DNA of 64,000 nt from Streptomyces sp. NBC_01231 (GTDB lineage: Bacteria > Actinomycetota > Actinomycetes > Streptomycetales > Streptomycetaceae). Position numbers and translations under genes: made by a program. The stretch is taken from positions 1,302,001 through 1,366,000 of the forward strand of contig CP108521.1 in the NCBI GenBank assembly GCA_035999765.1, in the 5' to 3' direction. Below are positions 8,564 through 17,621 of the stretch, in pieces. The notes below the pieces were generated by a model. It worked only from the letters and a program-made list of their open reading frames with translations. It ran no database searches and was not told where the DNA came from. Numbering within the stretch: the stretch's first letter is position 1; each line of letters begins with the position of its first letter.

Positions 8564-8998
8564 TCAGAACGTGAAGACGCTGCTGCCGTTAGCGCTCTTC
8601 ACGCACTCGTTGGCGAAGGTGCGCTCGTAGGAGACCCGCTGGCCCCGCCAGACACCGTCGACCGTGACGACCACGGGGTCGTACTGCTTGGTGCACTGGA
8701 CGCCGCTTCTCGCCGTCAGGGCGTCGAAGTCCCCCTCGACGGAGCGGAGTTCGGCGCACGCCGACGCCGCGGCCGGGTGGGTCCCGGAAGACGTCGGAGC
8801 GCAGGTCAAGGTGACCGCGCGTTCCGGAGTGGCGAGGGTCGCGCTGTCGCCGTGGCCCACGGTGAGCACCAGGGCCGTCGGGGCGTAGAGCGAGGTCGGG
8901 GCGGTGGGCGGGGCGGCGAGCGCGGTCCCGGTGAGGGGGCCGCAGACGGCGGTGGCCGTCAGGCCGAGGGTTGCTGCCCAGCGCGCGGTGTTCCGCAT
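8564..8998 (-). CDS. Subtilisin inhibitor-like secreted protease inhibitor (SSI family)
   Basis: A 144-residue precursor. It has a secretion signal (Arg-rich start, hydrophobic core, cleavage after ALA near residue 30), then a domain of about 110 residues matching SSI throughout. Four cysteines (CAPTSSG, ASACAEL, GVQCTKQ, ANECVK) can form the two standard disulfides, and the [16 protein letters not shown] and GSSVFTF blocks are present. The reactive loop reads CTKQYDP where classic SSI has CPMVYDP, so P1 is Lys, which predicts strong trypsin-like inhibition. ATG 8998 is preferred over the in-frame ATG at 9007 because GGAAGG lies 9 nt upstream of the former but directly abuts the latter. Confidence 0.93.
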   Translation of the reverse strand: MRNTARWAATLGLTATAVCGPLTGTALAAPPTAPTSLYAPTALVLTVGHGDSATLATPERAVTLTCAPTSSGTHPAAASACAELRSVEGDFDALTARSGVQCTKQYDPVVVTVDGVWRGQRVSYERTFANECVKSANGSSVFTF

Positions 8999-9324
8999 TG
9001 TGTGCATCCTTCCGCTCGATTCGAGGGTGTACCGCCGACCGACTCGATCGGTGCCGACGGCGGCGAGCGCGAGTCTGCCGAGTCCGCCGCCGAAACTCAC
9101 ATCGGACCCACAGGTTTCAGTAACCTTGCGTATTGAATCAGTGGCGTGAAGTGACAGAAATCGAACGCCCCGACCCCGGAACTGAGCGGTTCTTGATCGC
9201 CCGATCGGACTCGATGGCCTGATTTCCCCCGCTCGGCAATAGGCCTGAAACATTCCGCTTCAGCCCTCAGCGCATCCCTCCGCGAACCCTTGCGTTCGTG
9301 TTCGGGCGGAGTAATGGTAATTAC
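8999..9324. promoter_or_regulatory. Divergent intergenic region between SSI and hypothetical gene
   Basis: This 326-nt region must hold both divergent promoters. It is AT-richer around 9110-9200 and 9235-9325. A short dyad GATCG-CC-CGATC lies at 9195-9206. No confident -10/-35 pair, riboswitch or small gene was seen. Confidence 0.4.
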
Positions 9325-9876
9325 ATGATTACGACAGAGCAACGAGAGAAGCTGCGCGGCTGGTTCGCCGGCCGCCTCCCCGACGATCTGTTCGAGGAAC
9401 TGGTCGAGGTCACGGTGGACCGCGAGGAGATCACCGTGATCGGCCGGATTCCCGAGCCGCGGCTGACGGACGACGCCTCGGACGCCGAGCGGGAGGCCGC
9501 CGTACAGGGCCGGATCCAGGAGTTCCGGGAGCGGACCCGGGACGCCCGGATCGCGGTGGCACGGGACGCTGAGCACCGGTTCGGCCGGAAGGTCTCCTGG
9601 GGCGTGGTGTGCGGCACCGAACGCGCCCTGTTCACCCATGTCGCGGCACCCGTGATGACCCGGCTGCGCCAGCCGGAGCGCCAGGTCCTGGACACCCTCA
9701 TCGCGGGCGGTGTCGCCCGCAGCCGCAGTGACGCGCTCGCCTGGTGCGTACGCCTCGTCCAGAGCCACACCGACGACTGGCTGGCCGAGCTGCGGGAGTC
9801 CCTCGAACACGTCCAGCGGGTCCGCGCACAGGGACCGGACGCGGAGCCGGAGGACACGTCGGCAGACGAGACGTGA
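9325..9876 (+). CDS. Conserved hypothetical protein with ribbon-helix-helix-like C-terminus
   Basis: A 183-residue soluble protein of unrecognised family. ATG 9325 is chosen over an upstream GTG at 9298. The C-terminal third contains LDTLIAGGVARSRSDALAWCV, which resembles the strand-helix-turn-helix pattern of ribbon-helix-helix proteins, followed by a charged helix. The first half is rich in acidic and arginine residues. It could be a DNA-binding or partner-binding protein. Confidence 0.65.
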   Translation: MITTEQREKLRGWFAGRLPDDLFEELVEVTVDREEITVIGRIPEPRLTDDASDAEREAAVQGRIQEFRERTRDARIAVARDAEHRFGRKVSWGVVCGTERALFTHVAAPVMTRLRQPERQVLDTLIAGGVARSRSDALAWCVRLVQSHTDDWLAELRESLEHVQRVRAQGPDAEPEDTSADET

Positions 9877-9949
9877 GGAAGGGTTCGTTCGCCACCTGGG
9901 TCGATCGCCTCGGCACTCGATGGTCGGACCCGGCCGCCAGGTTGGCGGC

Positions 9950-10318
9950 ATGAGTCAATTCGTTCTGGTGGCGGGGGCGTGGCTCGGCGCGTGGGCGTGG
10001 GACGAGGTGGCGGCCGAACTGCGCACGACCGGCCACGACGTGCACGCCGTGACGCTGTCCGGACTGGCCGAGAAGCAGAGCGTTCCGGCCGGACAGCAGA
10101 CCCACGTCCAGGACGTCGCCGTGCTCAAGCGCCCGCTCGGCGAGCTCCCGGCGACGTACATCAAGTGCGTGCTCGGCGGTCTCGAGCCGCTGCCCGCCGT
10201 CGCGCAACTCCTCAAGAGCGAGCACTGGAACCTGGTCGAGATGGACACCGGCCACTGGCCGATGTTCTCCCGGCCCCGCGAACTCGCCCGGATCCCGCAC
10301 GAGGCGGCCGGAGCCTGA
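9950..10318 (+). pseudogene. Alpha/beta hydrolase with large in-frame internal deletion
   Basis: A 122-residue reading frame that joins the two ends of an alpha/beta hydrolase. The N-terminus (MSQFVLVAGAWLGAWAWDEV) has the first strand and oxyanion region. The C-terminus (RPLGELPATYIKC to EMDTGHWPMFSRPRELARI) has the catalytic His in DTGHW. Family members are usually about 230 residues and carry a GHSYSG nucleophile elbow in the middle; here about 100 residues, including the Ser and Asp, are missing between HVQD and VLKRPLG without a frame change. It is almost surely inactive as a hydrolase. Confidence 0.7.
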
Positions 10319-10419
10319 TCCCACGTCGCGGGTCCAGCCCCGGTGGGCGGACCTGCACTTACTCGCCAGTATCGTCGGGGGTGCAACGCGTTCTCAGCGG
10401 CGAGAGGCGGGACGTACCC

Positions 10420-11604
10420 ATGGCCAAGCACTGGGCGGACTTCCAGTACGAGATCTATCTCAACGGAATGTCGGGCGCCGTCCCGCGCCTGCCCACCGAT
10501 CTGACCCGGCTCGAGGAGCTGACCGAGCAGCGGCTCGGCCCAGGGCCCGTCGGCTATGTCGCGGGGAGCGCCGGCGACGGCAGTACCGCGCGGGCCAACC
10601 GGGCGGCGCTAGAGCGCCGCCGGATCGTGCCCCGCATGCTGCGGGACGTGCACGAGCGAGATCTGTCGGTCGAGGTCCTCGGCCGCGCCCTGCCCGCGCC
10701 GCTGGCCCTGGCGCCGGTCGGAGTGCTGTCGATCATGCATCCGGAGGCCGAGACGGCCGCCGCCCGGGCCGCCGCCGCGCAGGGCGTGCCGTACATCCTG
10801 TCGTCGGCGTCGAGCACGCCGATGGAGCAGGTCGCGGAGGCGATGGGGGACGCCGAACGCTGGTTCCAGCTGTACTGGCCGAAAGATCCCGAGGTGGCCC
10901 GCAGTTTCCTCAACCGCGCGAAGGCGGCCGGGTTCACCGTGCTGGTGGTCACGCTCGACACCCCGTTGCTGTCCTGGCGTCCGCGCGACCTCGACCAGGC
11001 GTATCTGCCGTTCCTGCACGGCGTCGGCACCGCCAACTACTTCTCGGACCCCGCGTTCCGGGCGGGCCTGGCCAAGCCGGTGCACGAGGATGTGAACGCG
11101 GCCGTCCTGCACTTCGTCGGCATGTTCTCGGACCCGGCCAAGACCTGGCCGGACCTCGCGTTCCTCAGGGAGCACTGGGACGGGCCGATCGTCCTCAAGG
11201 GGATCCTGCACCCGGACGACGCCCGGCTCGCCGCCGACGCCGGGATGGACGGCGTGGTGGTGTCCAACCACGGGGGCCGTCAGGTAGCGGGGGCGGTCGC
11301 CGCGGCCGACGCGCTGCCGCGGGTCGCGGAAGCGGTCGGCGACCGGCTGACCGTCCTGTTCGACAGCGGCATCCGCACCGGCGACGACGTCTTCAAGGCG
11401 CTGGCGCTCGGCGCGCGGGCGGTGCTCGTCGGACGGCCGTACGTCTACGGGCTCGGCCTCGACGGGCAGGCGGGCGTGGAACACGTGATCCGCTGCCTGC
11501 TCGCCGAGTTGGACCTCACCCTCGCCCTGTCGGGCCACGCCGGCCCGGCCACCGTGGGCGGAGCCGACCTCGTGGCGGAGAAATCCCGCCCAGATCCCGC
11601 CTAG
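10420..11604 (+). CDS. Lactate 2-monooxygenase-like FMN-dependent alpha-hydroxy acid oxidase
   Basis: A 394-residue TIM-barrel flavoenzyme. The C-terminal half has the active-site motif VVVSNHGGRQVAG with the catalytic His and the FMN-contacting Arg, then FDSGIRTGDDVFKALALGARAVLVGRP, the FMN phosphate loop. The ERWFQLYWPKD segment and the long insertion with FLHGVGTANYFSDPAF match lactate 2-monooxygenases more closely than short lactate oxidases. The expected reaction is oxidation of L-lactate or a related 2-hydroxy acid by O2. ATG 10420 follows a GAGAGGCGGGA binding site. It stands alone and faces a convergent gene, overlapping it by 4 nt. Confidence 0.87.
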   Translation: MAKHWADFQYEIYLNGMSGAVPRLPTDLTRLEELTEQRLGPGPVGYVAGSAGDGSTARANRAALERRRIVPRMLRDVHERDLSVEVLGRALPAPLALAPVGVLSIMHPEAETAAARAAAAQGVPYILSSASSTPMEQVAEAMGDAERWFQLYWPKDPEVARSFLNRAKAAGFTVLVVTLDTPLLSWRPRDLDQAYLPFLHGVGTANYFSDPAFRAGLAKPVHEDVNAAVLHFVGMFSDPAKTWPDLAFLREHWDGPIVLKGILHPDDARLAADAGMDGVVVSNHGGRQVAGAVAAADALPRVAEAVGDRLTVLFDSGIRTGDDVFKALALGARAVLVGRPYVYGLGLDGQAGVEHVIRCLLAELDLTLALSGHAGPATVGGADLVAEKSRPDPA

Positions 11605-13232
11605 ATCCCCTCCGACAGCTCGGCGAGCCGTGCCGCCGGCTTCTCCGTCCCGGTGATGGACAGGGAACCCGGGGTGGCCTTCGACGTCGGGTCGGTCAGC
11701 CAGCGCTGCTCGGTGGAGTCGTCGCGGACCTTGACGACGATGTCGGCGCCCACGTCGTCGTGGGTGAAGGTGACGGCGAGCCGCTCGTCCCAGCGGGGCA
11801 GCACCTCCCCCCGCACGGTGAGGTCGTAGCGCACGTCGTCGGCGCGCTTCGCCTTCTCGTCGACGCAGCCGCCGAGCACCACCACTCCGGCGTCCACGTG
11901 CGAGTCGAGGCACAGGTCGGGGTCGGCCACGCTGCGGAGCAGCCCGTCGTTCTCGTACGACCACTGCTGGGTCCGCGCGGTGGAGCACGCCGCCAGCTCG
12001 GTCCCGGCCCCCTTCTTCGGCTCGCCCGTGATGTCGAGGCACAGGTCGTCCTCGGCGTTGCGCAGCCTGGTCCGCCCCGGGGCGGCGGGGAGTCGGGCGG
12101 TGCCGGAGGAGGCAGTCGGCGGGGACGGGGAGCCGGTGTCCGGCCCGCCGAGGCCGCCGTTCGCGCTGGTGGAGGCGGCTGGGTCGACCCCGTCGTCCGT
12201 CGACCAGAGGCTGGCCACCAACACCGTCGCCAGCAGTCCGGCGGAGGCGAGGCCCACACCCGTGAGCAGCGTCCGCGAGGAGCGCAGGCCGCCCGGGATC
12301 CTGCGGTGGAGTGCGGGTGCGCCTGGGGTGCCGGGCAGGAGGCGGCGGCGTCCGCCACCGTGCCGGGCGGCGCCGCCGTGGGTCCCCTCCTCGGCGCGGC
12401 TGCGGCCCGGGCGGGTGTCGAGATAGCGGCGGGCACCCCAGCCGATCACCGCCTCGGCGAGCAGGACCCCCAACCCGCCCTCGAAATGGCTCAGTTGTTC
12501 GGCGGCGTTACGGCAGTAGCGGCACTCCCCCAGATGGTGCTGGACATCCGGCAGCAGTCCTCCACCCCGGCGAATCGGAACGTCGAGGAGTCGGTTGTAG
12601 AAGCGGCAGTCCTTGGTCGGCGCGAGTTCCCGATGGGCATGTACACATCCTTCGCGGAATTTTTCACGCGCCTGTTCGAGTGCCGCCGACGCGGTGTCGG
12701 CATCCATGCCCAACAGAGCGGCGGGGACGGTTATGGGTTCCGCCTCCACCTCCACGTGCCACAGCACACAGCGGGAAAGTGAGGGAAGAGCATGAAATGA
12801 CCGCTCGGCGAGCTTGCGGTTTTCCGGCGTCATGGACTTCGCGGTACGCATCTCGCGAGCGCCCGCGGGTTTCCCGATGTCCGGCAGAACACCCGATATC
12901 CGGTCCTCGGACGCCCACTGCCGGACCGTGTCGCGCACGGCCAGCAGCAGCCGGGGCCGTAACGCCATGGCTGTTTCACCGTCGGCCAGCCGGTCCAGAA
13001 CCTGATGGAAGGCCGTGGCGGTGGCCATGGAGGCGCTGTCCGCCGAAGCGGCGAGGCAGATCACCGCGTACTCGTGGGCCGACCGCCAGTGCCGGGCCAT
13101 CAGCAGCGCCACCGCGGGGCTGCTCTCGCGGTCCTGGCGGCCTCTGAGGGTCGCGCCGAGACTGTCGTCGGATTCTTCGGGGGGACCGCCGAGCGGGGGG
13201 TAGGGGGGACGAGGGGGGTGGGGGGTGAACAC
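11601..13232 (-). CDS. Fused ECF sigma-like / zinc-finger / membrane / ricin-like lectin protein, TTA-containing
   Basis: A 543-residue protein with four parts. Residues 45-120 resemble ECF sigma region 2 (RHWRSAHEYAVICLA, ATAFHQVL). Residues 145-225 resemble region 4 (FHALPSLSRCVLWHVEVEAE, ALLGMD). A zf-HC2-like anti-sigma motif HLGECRYCRNAAEQL follows, then one membrane segment (TLLTGVGLASAGLLATVLVASLW) and an external ricin-like domain with two DLCLDIT/DLCLDSH blocks and QQWSYENDG. GTG 13232 is chosen for its GGAAGGA binding site; the reading frame extends 35 codons further upstream. Codon 91 (12960-12962) is TTA. A longer paralogue lies at 25925-27925. This looks like a membrane-held transcription factor with a carbohydrate sensor; activity is unproven. 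Confidence 0.78.
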   Translation of the reverse strand: MFTPHPPRPPYPPLGGPPEESDDSLGATLRGRQDRESSPAVALLMARHWRSAHEYAVICLAASADSASMATATAFHQVLDRLADGETAMALRPRLLLAVRDTVRQWASEDRISGVLPDIGKPAGAREMRTAKSMTPENRKLAERSFHALPSLSRCVLWHVEVEAEPITVPAALLGMDADTASAALEQAREKFREGCVHAHRELAPTKDCRFYNRLLDVPIRRGGGLLPDVQHHLGECRYCRNAAEQLSHFEGGLGVLLAEAVIGWGARRYLDTRPGRSRAEEGTHGGAARHGGGRRRLLPGTPGAPALHRRIPGGLRSSRTLLTGVGLASAGLLATVLVASLWSTDDGVDPAASTSANGGLGGPDTGSPSPPTASSGTARLPAAPGRTRLRNAEDDLCLDITGEPKKGAGTELAACSTARTQQWSYENDGLLRSVADPDLCLDSHVDAGVVVLGGCVDEKAKRADDVRYDLTVRGEVLPRWDERLAVTFTHDDVGADIVVKVRDDSTEQRWLTDPTSKATPGSLSITGTEKPAARLAELSEGI

Positions 13233-13732
13233 GGAGCGGATTCCTTCCCACGCACATACGGAACACAGAAGTTCTGGTCGCCGAAAAGGAGCCCGGGGAT
13301 CGGCACCTTTCGGGCGCGGGGAGCGTGAATTCACCAACGTCCATCCGCCCCGTTCCCCACGGGAACGAATGCCGGCCGGCCCTTACCCCCACGCCGGTGG
13401 TTCACCCTTGCACAACTCACTCATGGCCAACAAGGCGCTCGGGGCAACCTGCACACCATTGAAAGAAAGTCAGATTCGTTGGGCGGCCCTGTGCCAACTT
13501 GTCGGTCCCGTACTGGATTTCGACATTGCGTGCGCCCCGTGTGAATCACGCGCACGCGCCGGAGCGCCGCGCACGCTCCCGGTGCGAGGGCCCGCGCAGT
13601 GCACTGGAAGCGGCCTTTCCTCGGAGGCCCCGCGCAGGACGGCGGCTCTTCTGCGCGACGACGGCCGCCGACCCCGATCCTCCGCCCTCGGTCGGCGGCC
13701 CCGAGGCGGGGCGGCAGGTCTCGCTCAGGACA
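13233..13732. promoter_or_regulatory. Upstream region of the sigma-like/lectin gene
   Basis: 500 nt without a gene. Read on the minus strand it contains TTGTT-N14-TGTGCAAGGGTG (13403-13433), which is repeated with the same spacing before the paralogue. It also contains a 12-mer GCGCACGCAATG (13524-13535) also present there. A GA-poor, very G-rich tract near 13186-13226 lies at the start codon. No small gene was supported. Confidence 0.5.
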
Positions 13733-14110
13733 TCAGATCTGCCAGGAGCGCAGACGGTCGGCGGCGCCGTACACATCCGTCTTGCCGGAGATCAGATCGC
13801 GGGCCAGGTCGACGAGAGCGCCGTAGGGCGGGTCGATGCCGACATCGCTGACGAACATGTAGGCCACGGCCGTCGCGCAGGCGAAGCGGGCGTTGGCCGA
13901 CGGCAGGGGCTTGAGCAGGGCGAGGGTGTGCAGCAGCGCCGCGGCCCGCCAGGCCGGGTCGGAGTTCACGCCGAGGCGCGGCGGGTCGACGCGGTGGCGG
14001 GCGACAGCGGCCACCAGCGCGGAGAAGTCGTTGACGGTGGGCTGGTCGGGCAGGACCTCTTCGTGGCGCTGGAGCAACCAGGGCACGTCGATGTGGACGA
14101 CAGGAGCCAT
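13733..14110 (-). CDS. Fic/Doc-type toxin component, degenerate motif
   Basis: A 125-residue all-helical protein typical of Streptomyces Doc-like toxins (AAALLHTLALLKPLPSANARFACATAVAYMF). In true Doc/Fic enzymes this region reads HPF-x-(D/E)GN-K-R. Here the Asn and Arg remain but the His and acidic residue are replaced (KPLPSANAR), so classic nucleotidyl or phosphate transfer is doubtful. The start lies 3 nt after the stop of a ribbon-helix-helix antitoxin gene, the usual antitoxin-first order. Confidence 0.78.
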   Translation of the reverse strand: MAPVVHIDVPWLLQRHEEVLPDQPTVNDFSALVAAVARHRVDPPRLGVNSDPAWRAAALLHTLALLKPLPSANARFACATAVAYMFVSDVGIDPPYGALVDLARDLISGKTDVYGAADRLRSWQI

Positions 14111-14113
14111 CGG

Positions 14114-14359
14114 TCAGGCGACCCGCCCCTCGCTCCGGGTGTGTGGTTCGTCCTCGGGGAAGGCGGCCGCGAACTCGTCGGCGTGCGAGGCGAAGAACCG
14201 GCGGAACGCCTCGGCACCCTCCTGCAAGGCACGGTGCCGGGCGATGTCGGCCGCTGCCGCCTCGCGCACGAGTGCCTTCATCGACGTACCGCGCTCCTTG
14301 GCGATCTGCCGCAGGTCCTCCAGCTCGCGGTCGCTGAATTCCACGTTCAGAGCAGGCAT
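14114..14359 (-). CDS. Ribbon-helix-helix antitoxin
   Basis: An 81-residue protein. The N-terminal NVEFSDRELEDLRQIAKERGTSMKALVREAA fits a ribbon-helix-helix DNA-binding fold; the acidic C-terminal tail (FASHADEFAAAFPEDEPH) probably wraps the toxin. It is the first gene of the toxin-antitoxin pair and most likely represses the operon promoter in the 187-nt gap before 14547. Confidence 0.82.
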   Translation of the reverse strand: MPALNVEFSDRELEDLRQIAKERGTSMKALVREAAAADIARHRALQEGAEAFRRFFASHADEFAAAFPEDEPHTRSEGRVA

Positions 14360-14546
14360 GGCCCCACGGTACCGCGCGGGTACTCACCCGTAAATACCAG
14401 CAGGTCAAGACGGGGTGTATGCGGTACCGGAGGGCCGGGAACGCCATGTCCGATTCCCGCCGGACGAGGGGCCGCGCGCGCCGCAGACTCAAGAGGGAGA
14501 ACACCGACGCACCATCACCCGCACAGGACGAGGAGGGGCGGACCTC

Positions 14547-15269
14547 ATGACCCTCACCACCGACGGGGCCGTACGGCGGGCCGACGCGACCGACTGGGCC
14601 ACGCTCGCCGAGGACCTGGACACACACGGCTGCGCCACTACGGCACAGCTGCTGACGCCCGCCGAGTGCCGCGACCTGGCGGCGCTGTACGAGAAGCCGG
14701 AGCTGTTCCGGACCACGGTCGACATGGCGCGGCATCGCTTCGGATCCGGGCAGTACCGCTATTTCACGCACGACCTGCCCGACCCGGTCGCCGCGCTGCG
14801 CGAGAGCCTGTATCCGCGGCTGCTGCCGATCGCCCGGGACTGGGCGGCCCGGCTCGGCCGCCCGGCGCCGTGGCCCGACTCGCTCGGCGAGTGGCTGGAG
14901 CGCTGCCACGCGGCCGGGCAGAACAGGTCGGCGCAGATCCTGCTGCGGTACGGCGAGGGCGACTGGAACGCGCTGCACCGTGACGTGTTCGGGGAGCTGC
15001 TGTTCCCGCTCCAGGTGGTCGTCGCTCTCGACGCGTACGGCACCGACTACACGGGCGGTGAGTTCCTGATGGTGGAGCAGCGTCCCCGCGCGCAGTCCCG
15101 CGGCACCGCCACCGCGCTGCGCCAGGGCCACGGGCTGGTGTTCACCACCCGGGACCACCCGGTGCGCACCCGGCGCGGCTGGTCGGCCGGAGCCATGCGG
15201 CACGGCGTGAGCGTCGTGCGCTCCGGCAACCGGCACGCCCTCGGGATCGTCTTCCACGACGCGTCCTGA
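14547..15269 (+). CDS. 2-oxoglutarate/Fe(II)-dependent oxygenase
   Basis: A 240-residue oxygenase. The iron triad is visible as ALHRDVFGEL (His-x-Asp) and the distal MRHGVSVV His, with the 2-oxoglutarate-binding Arg in GNRHALGIVFHDAS. The blocks LRYGEGDWNALHRD, FPLQVVVAL, DYTGGEFLMVEQRPRAQSR and RHGVS match a bacterial 2OG-Fe oxygenase family annotated as AlkB-like. The real substrate is uncertain. ATG 14547 has GAGGAGGGG upstream. It is divergent from the toxin-antitoxin pair. Confidence 0.85.
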   Translation: MTLTTDGAVRRADATDWATLAEDLDTHGCATTAQLLTPAECRDLAALYEKPELFRTTVDMARHRFGSGQYRYFTHDLPDPVAALRESLYPRLLPIARDWAARLGRPAPWPDSLGEWLERCHAAGQNRSAQILLRYGEGDWNALHRDVFGELLFPLQVVVALDAYGTDYTGGEFLMVEQRPRAQSRGTATALRQGHGLVFTTRDHPVRTRRGWSAGAMRHGVSVVRSGNRHALGIVFHDAS

Positions 15270-15282
15270 GCGGGGTGGGGCT

Positions 15283-15312
15283 CGCCCCGGCCGCATGTGA
15301 GCGGCCGGGGCG
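15283..15312. terminator. Bidirectional hairpin between oxygenase and GH9 genes
   Basis: Perfect 12-bp arms at 15283-15294 and 15301-15312 with a 6-nt loop, in the 70-nt gap between convergent genes. Confidence 0.8.
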
Positions 15313-15339
15313 CGGGTTCGGTGCGGGTGAGGTGGGGTG

Positions 15340-17583
15340 TCAGGCCTGATCCGCGACGAAGGACGCCATCCGGGTCAGGGCGGAGTTCCAGTTGATGGTG
15401 TGCTCGTTGGTCGACCAGGACTGGATGTCGTCGATGTAGCAGAACTGGCCGACGCAGCCCTGGAGTTTGCTCTGTGCGTAGGGGTCCTGGATGGACGAGT
15501 TCGGGCCGCCCGCAAGGGTCCCGACGGGCGGGGCCGGCATGCTGGGGTCGAGCTGATGGGCGTACCAACGGCTGTGCTGATTGTGGGAGTTGACCTCGCC
15601 GTAGCCGGTCACGTACGACATGTTCAGCGCGTTGCGGCCGAGGAGATAGTCCATGCTCTGGACGGCCCCGTCACGGTACTTCGACGCGCCGCTGATGTCG
15701 TAGGCGGTGGCGATGACGACCGCGTTGTGCAGGATCTGGTGGTTGGATCCCCAGTCGTAGAGGTTGTCGGCGGGGGCGTACGGCATGCCGTACGGCTGTG
15801 ACCTCAGGGTGGTGAGGTAGCGGTCGGCGCCCTTGATCACCGACTGACGCACCTTGTCCCGCCCGGGCAGCCTGCTCGGCACGGTCGCGAGGTCGAGGCG
15901 GGCCGCCGCGGCCGTACGGGCCCAGTCGTAGCCGAGGGTCCCGAAGATGTCCGCCGTGTGGACCGGCGAGGCGAGCACGCGGTCGGCGAACGCCTTCTCC
16001 CCCGTGGTCAGATACAGCTCGGCGGCGGCCCAGTAGAACTCGTCGGTGGCGTCGGAGTCCGCGTAGGCGCCCCCGCCGATACCGTCGTCCGGGTCGGCGT
16101 ACATCTCGGGGTGTGCGAGCGCGGCCGACCATGCCTTGCGGGCGGCGGCGAGGGCCTGTGCGGCGAACTCCCGGTCGTAGGGCCGGTACAGGCGTGCCGC
16201 CTGCGCGGCCGTCGCGGCCAGGTTCAGGGTCGCCTGGGTGCTCGGCGGGTGCAGTTCGCGCTTCTGCGGGTCGTCGCTGGGCAGCAGCGGCAGGCCGGTC
16301 CACTGTTCGTCGTGCATCTTGTGGTGGGCCATGCCGGCCAGCGGCTGCCCGTCCGGGACCTGCATCCTCATCAGGAAGTCCAGTTCCCAGCGGACCTCGT
16401 CGAGGATGTCCGGGACCTTGTTGCCGCTCTCCGGGATGGCAAGCGAGCCGTCGCCCAGCTTGGCGGGCTGTCCGGTGCGGGCCGTCAGTGAGCGCTCGTA
16501 GGTGCTCAGCAGCTCCCAGACGGAGATGCCGCCGTTGACGACGTACTTGCCGTGGTCGCCGGCGTCGTACCAGCCGCCGGTGACGTCGAGCGTGTAGTCG
16601 CACCCGCCCGGTTGGCACGGCACGTTCGAGTCGCCCTGGTTGGGCGCGACGCCGACGTGGCCCGCGGGGCGGGCGTAACCGGGGCGCAGGTCGTCGCGGA
16701 TCGCGATGCCGCTGCGCTGCGTGTAGTAGTACTTCGCGGCGTCCAGGCGCAGCTTCTCGTAGGCGCCCGTGCCTATGTCGAAGGGACGGCCGGTCTCACC
16801 GTCGGCCACCAGGGTGAAGCCGGTGCCCCGCGTCTTGTAGGCGCCGAAGTCGATCGAGTGCACGTTCTGCCCGGAGGAGGCGTCCGTGCCGCGCGGGACG
16901 GTCCAGCCGTGGGCCACGACCGCGCCCGCGGAGTTCTTCAGCTGCCAGGGCAGCTTCGTGGTCGCGTCGGAGACCAGCGTCGCGTTCTTGGGCCCGGAGG
17001 GCAGATAGGCGACCTGGTTGACCCGTACCCGGGGCCCGGTGTCGGGCTCGTACACCTCGGGCGGCACCCCGCCAAGGAGTGACACGTCGTCCATGCAGAA
17101 ACGGAACGGGTCCGCGCTGCCGCCGAGCTGGAGGCCGACCTGGCCCTGTGCGGTGTCGACGGGTGCGGTGAACGTGTAGGAGTACGTGTTCCCCGACACG
17201 CTCAGCTGCGGGCTCACCTCGAAGTAGGTGTCGTACGGCGCCACCGACAGGCCGACGATCGCGCGCACGACGTGTCCGTCGGGCGAACCCTTCGCAGTGA
17301 AGGAGAACCGGTACGACTCCCCCTTCACCAGGGTGATGTCGTTCTGGCCGACCGCGGCGTCCCACCGGTTGGCGGTGCCGCCCGGCACGTCCGCGCACAG
17401 CTGTCCGTCGGACAGGCCCGCGGTGACGTTGCTGGTGGTCCACCAAGGGGCGGTGGTGGTGTCGAAGGTGCCGTTCTTGACCTGTTCGACCTCGTCGGCG
17501 GCGGCACCGGAGGCGGGGAGGCCCACCAGGGCCGCCCCCAGCAGGGCCGTCAGGGACAGCAGGGAGGTTCTGCGTCGTTTCAC
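15340..17583 (-). CDS. Secreted glycoside hydrolase family 9 endoglucanase
   Basis: A 747-residue secreted enzyme. A Sec signal ([29 protein letters not shown]) is followed by a CBM4-like beta-sandwich (about 35-180), an Ig-like N-terminal GH9 module (about 190-280) and the catalytic domain. Catalytic residues are visible: [11 protein letters not shown] with Asp340 and Asp343, the signature [20 protein letters not shown], and the acid Glu727 in [13 protein letters not shown]. It hydrolyses beta-1,4-glucan outside the cell. GTG 17583 has GAGGAG 7 nt upstream. A perfect CebR box lies 39 nt before the start, so it is probably induced by cello-oligosaccharides. Confidence 0.92.
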   Translation of the reverse strand: MKRRRTSLLSLTALLGAALVGLPASGAAADEVEQVKNGTFDTTTAPWWTTSNVTAGLSDGQLCADVPGGTANRWDAAVGQNDITLVKGESYRFSFTAKGSPDGHVVRAIVGLSVAPYDTYFEVSPQLSVSGNTYSYTFTAPVDTAQGQVGLQLGGSADPFRFCMDDVSLLGGVPPEVYEPDTGPRVRVNQVAYLPSGPKNATLVSDATTKLPWQLKNSAGAVVAHGWTVPRGTDASSGQNVHSIDFGAYKTRGTGFTLVADGETGRPFDIGTGAYEKLRLDAAKYYYTQRSGIAIRDDLRPGYARPAGHVGVAPNQGDSNVPCQPGGCDYTLDVTGGWYDAGDHGKYVVNGGISVWELLSTYERSLTARTGQPAKLGDGSLAIPESGNKVPDILDEVRWELDFLMRMQVPDGQPLAGMAHHKMHDEQWTGLPLLPSDDPQKRELHPPSTQATLNLAATAAQAARLYRPYDREFAAQALAAARKAWSAALAHPEMYADPDDGIGGGAYADSDATDEFYWAAAELYLTTGEKAFADRVLASPVHTADIFGTLGYDWARTAAAARLDLATVPSRLPGRDKVRQSVIKGADRYLTTLRSQPYGMPYAPADNLYDWGSNHQILHNAVVIATAYDISGASKYRDGAVQSMDYLLGRNALNMSYVTGYGEVNSHNQHSRWYAHQLDPSMPAPPVGTLAGGPNSSIQDPYAQSKLQGCVGQFCYIDDIQSWSTNEHTINWNSALTRMASFVADQA

Positions 17584-17621
17584 GTCTGGGCTCCTCGGGG
17601 GAGGGGCGGGTGACGCTCGCG

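Noticed and set aside
13725..15296. Minus-strand frame of 523 codons spanning the toxin-antitoxin and oxygenase genes
   Set aside because: Opposes the oxygenase with a clear HxD motif and runs out of frame through the antitoxin and toxin.
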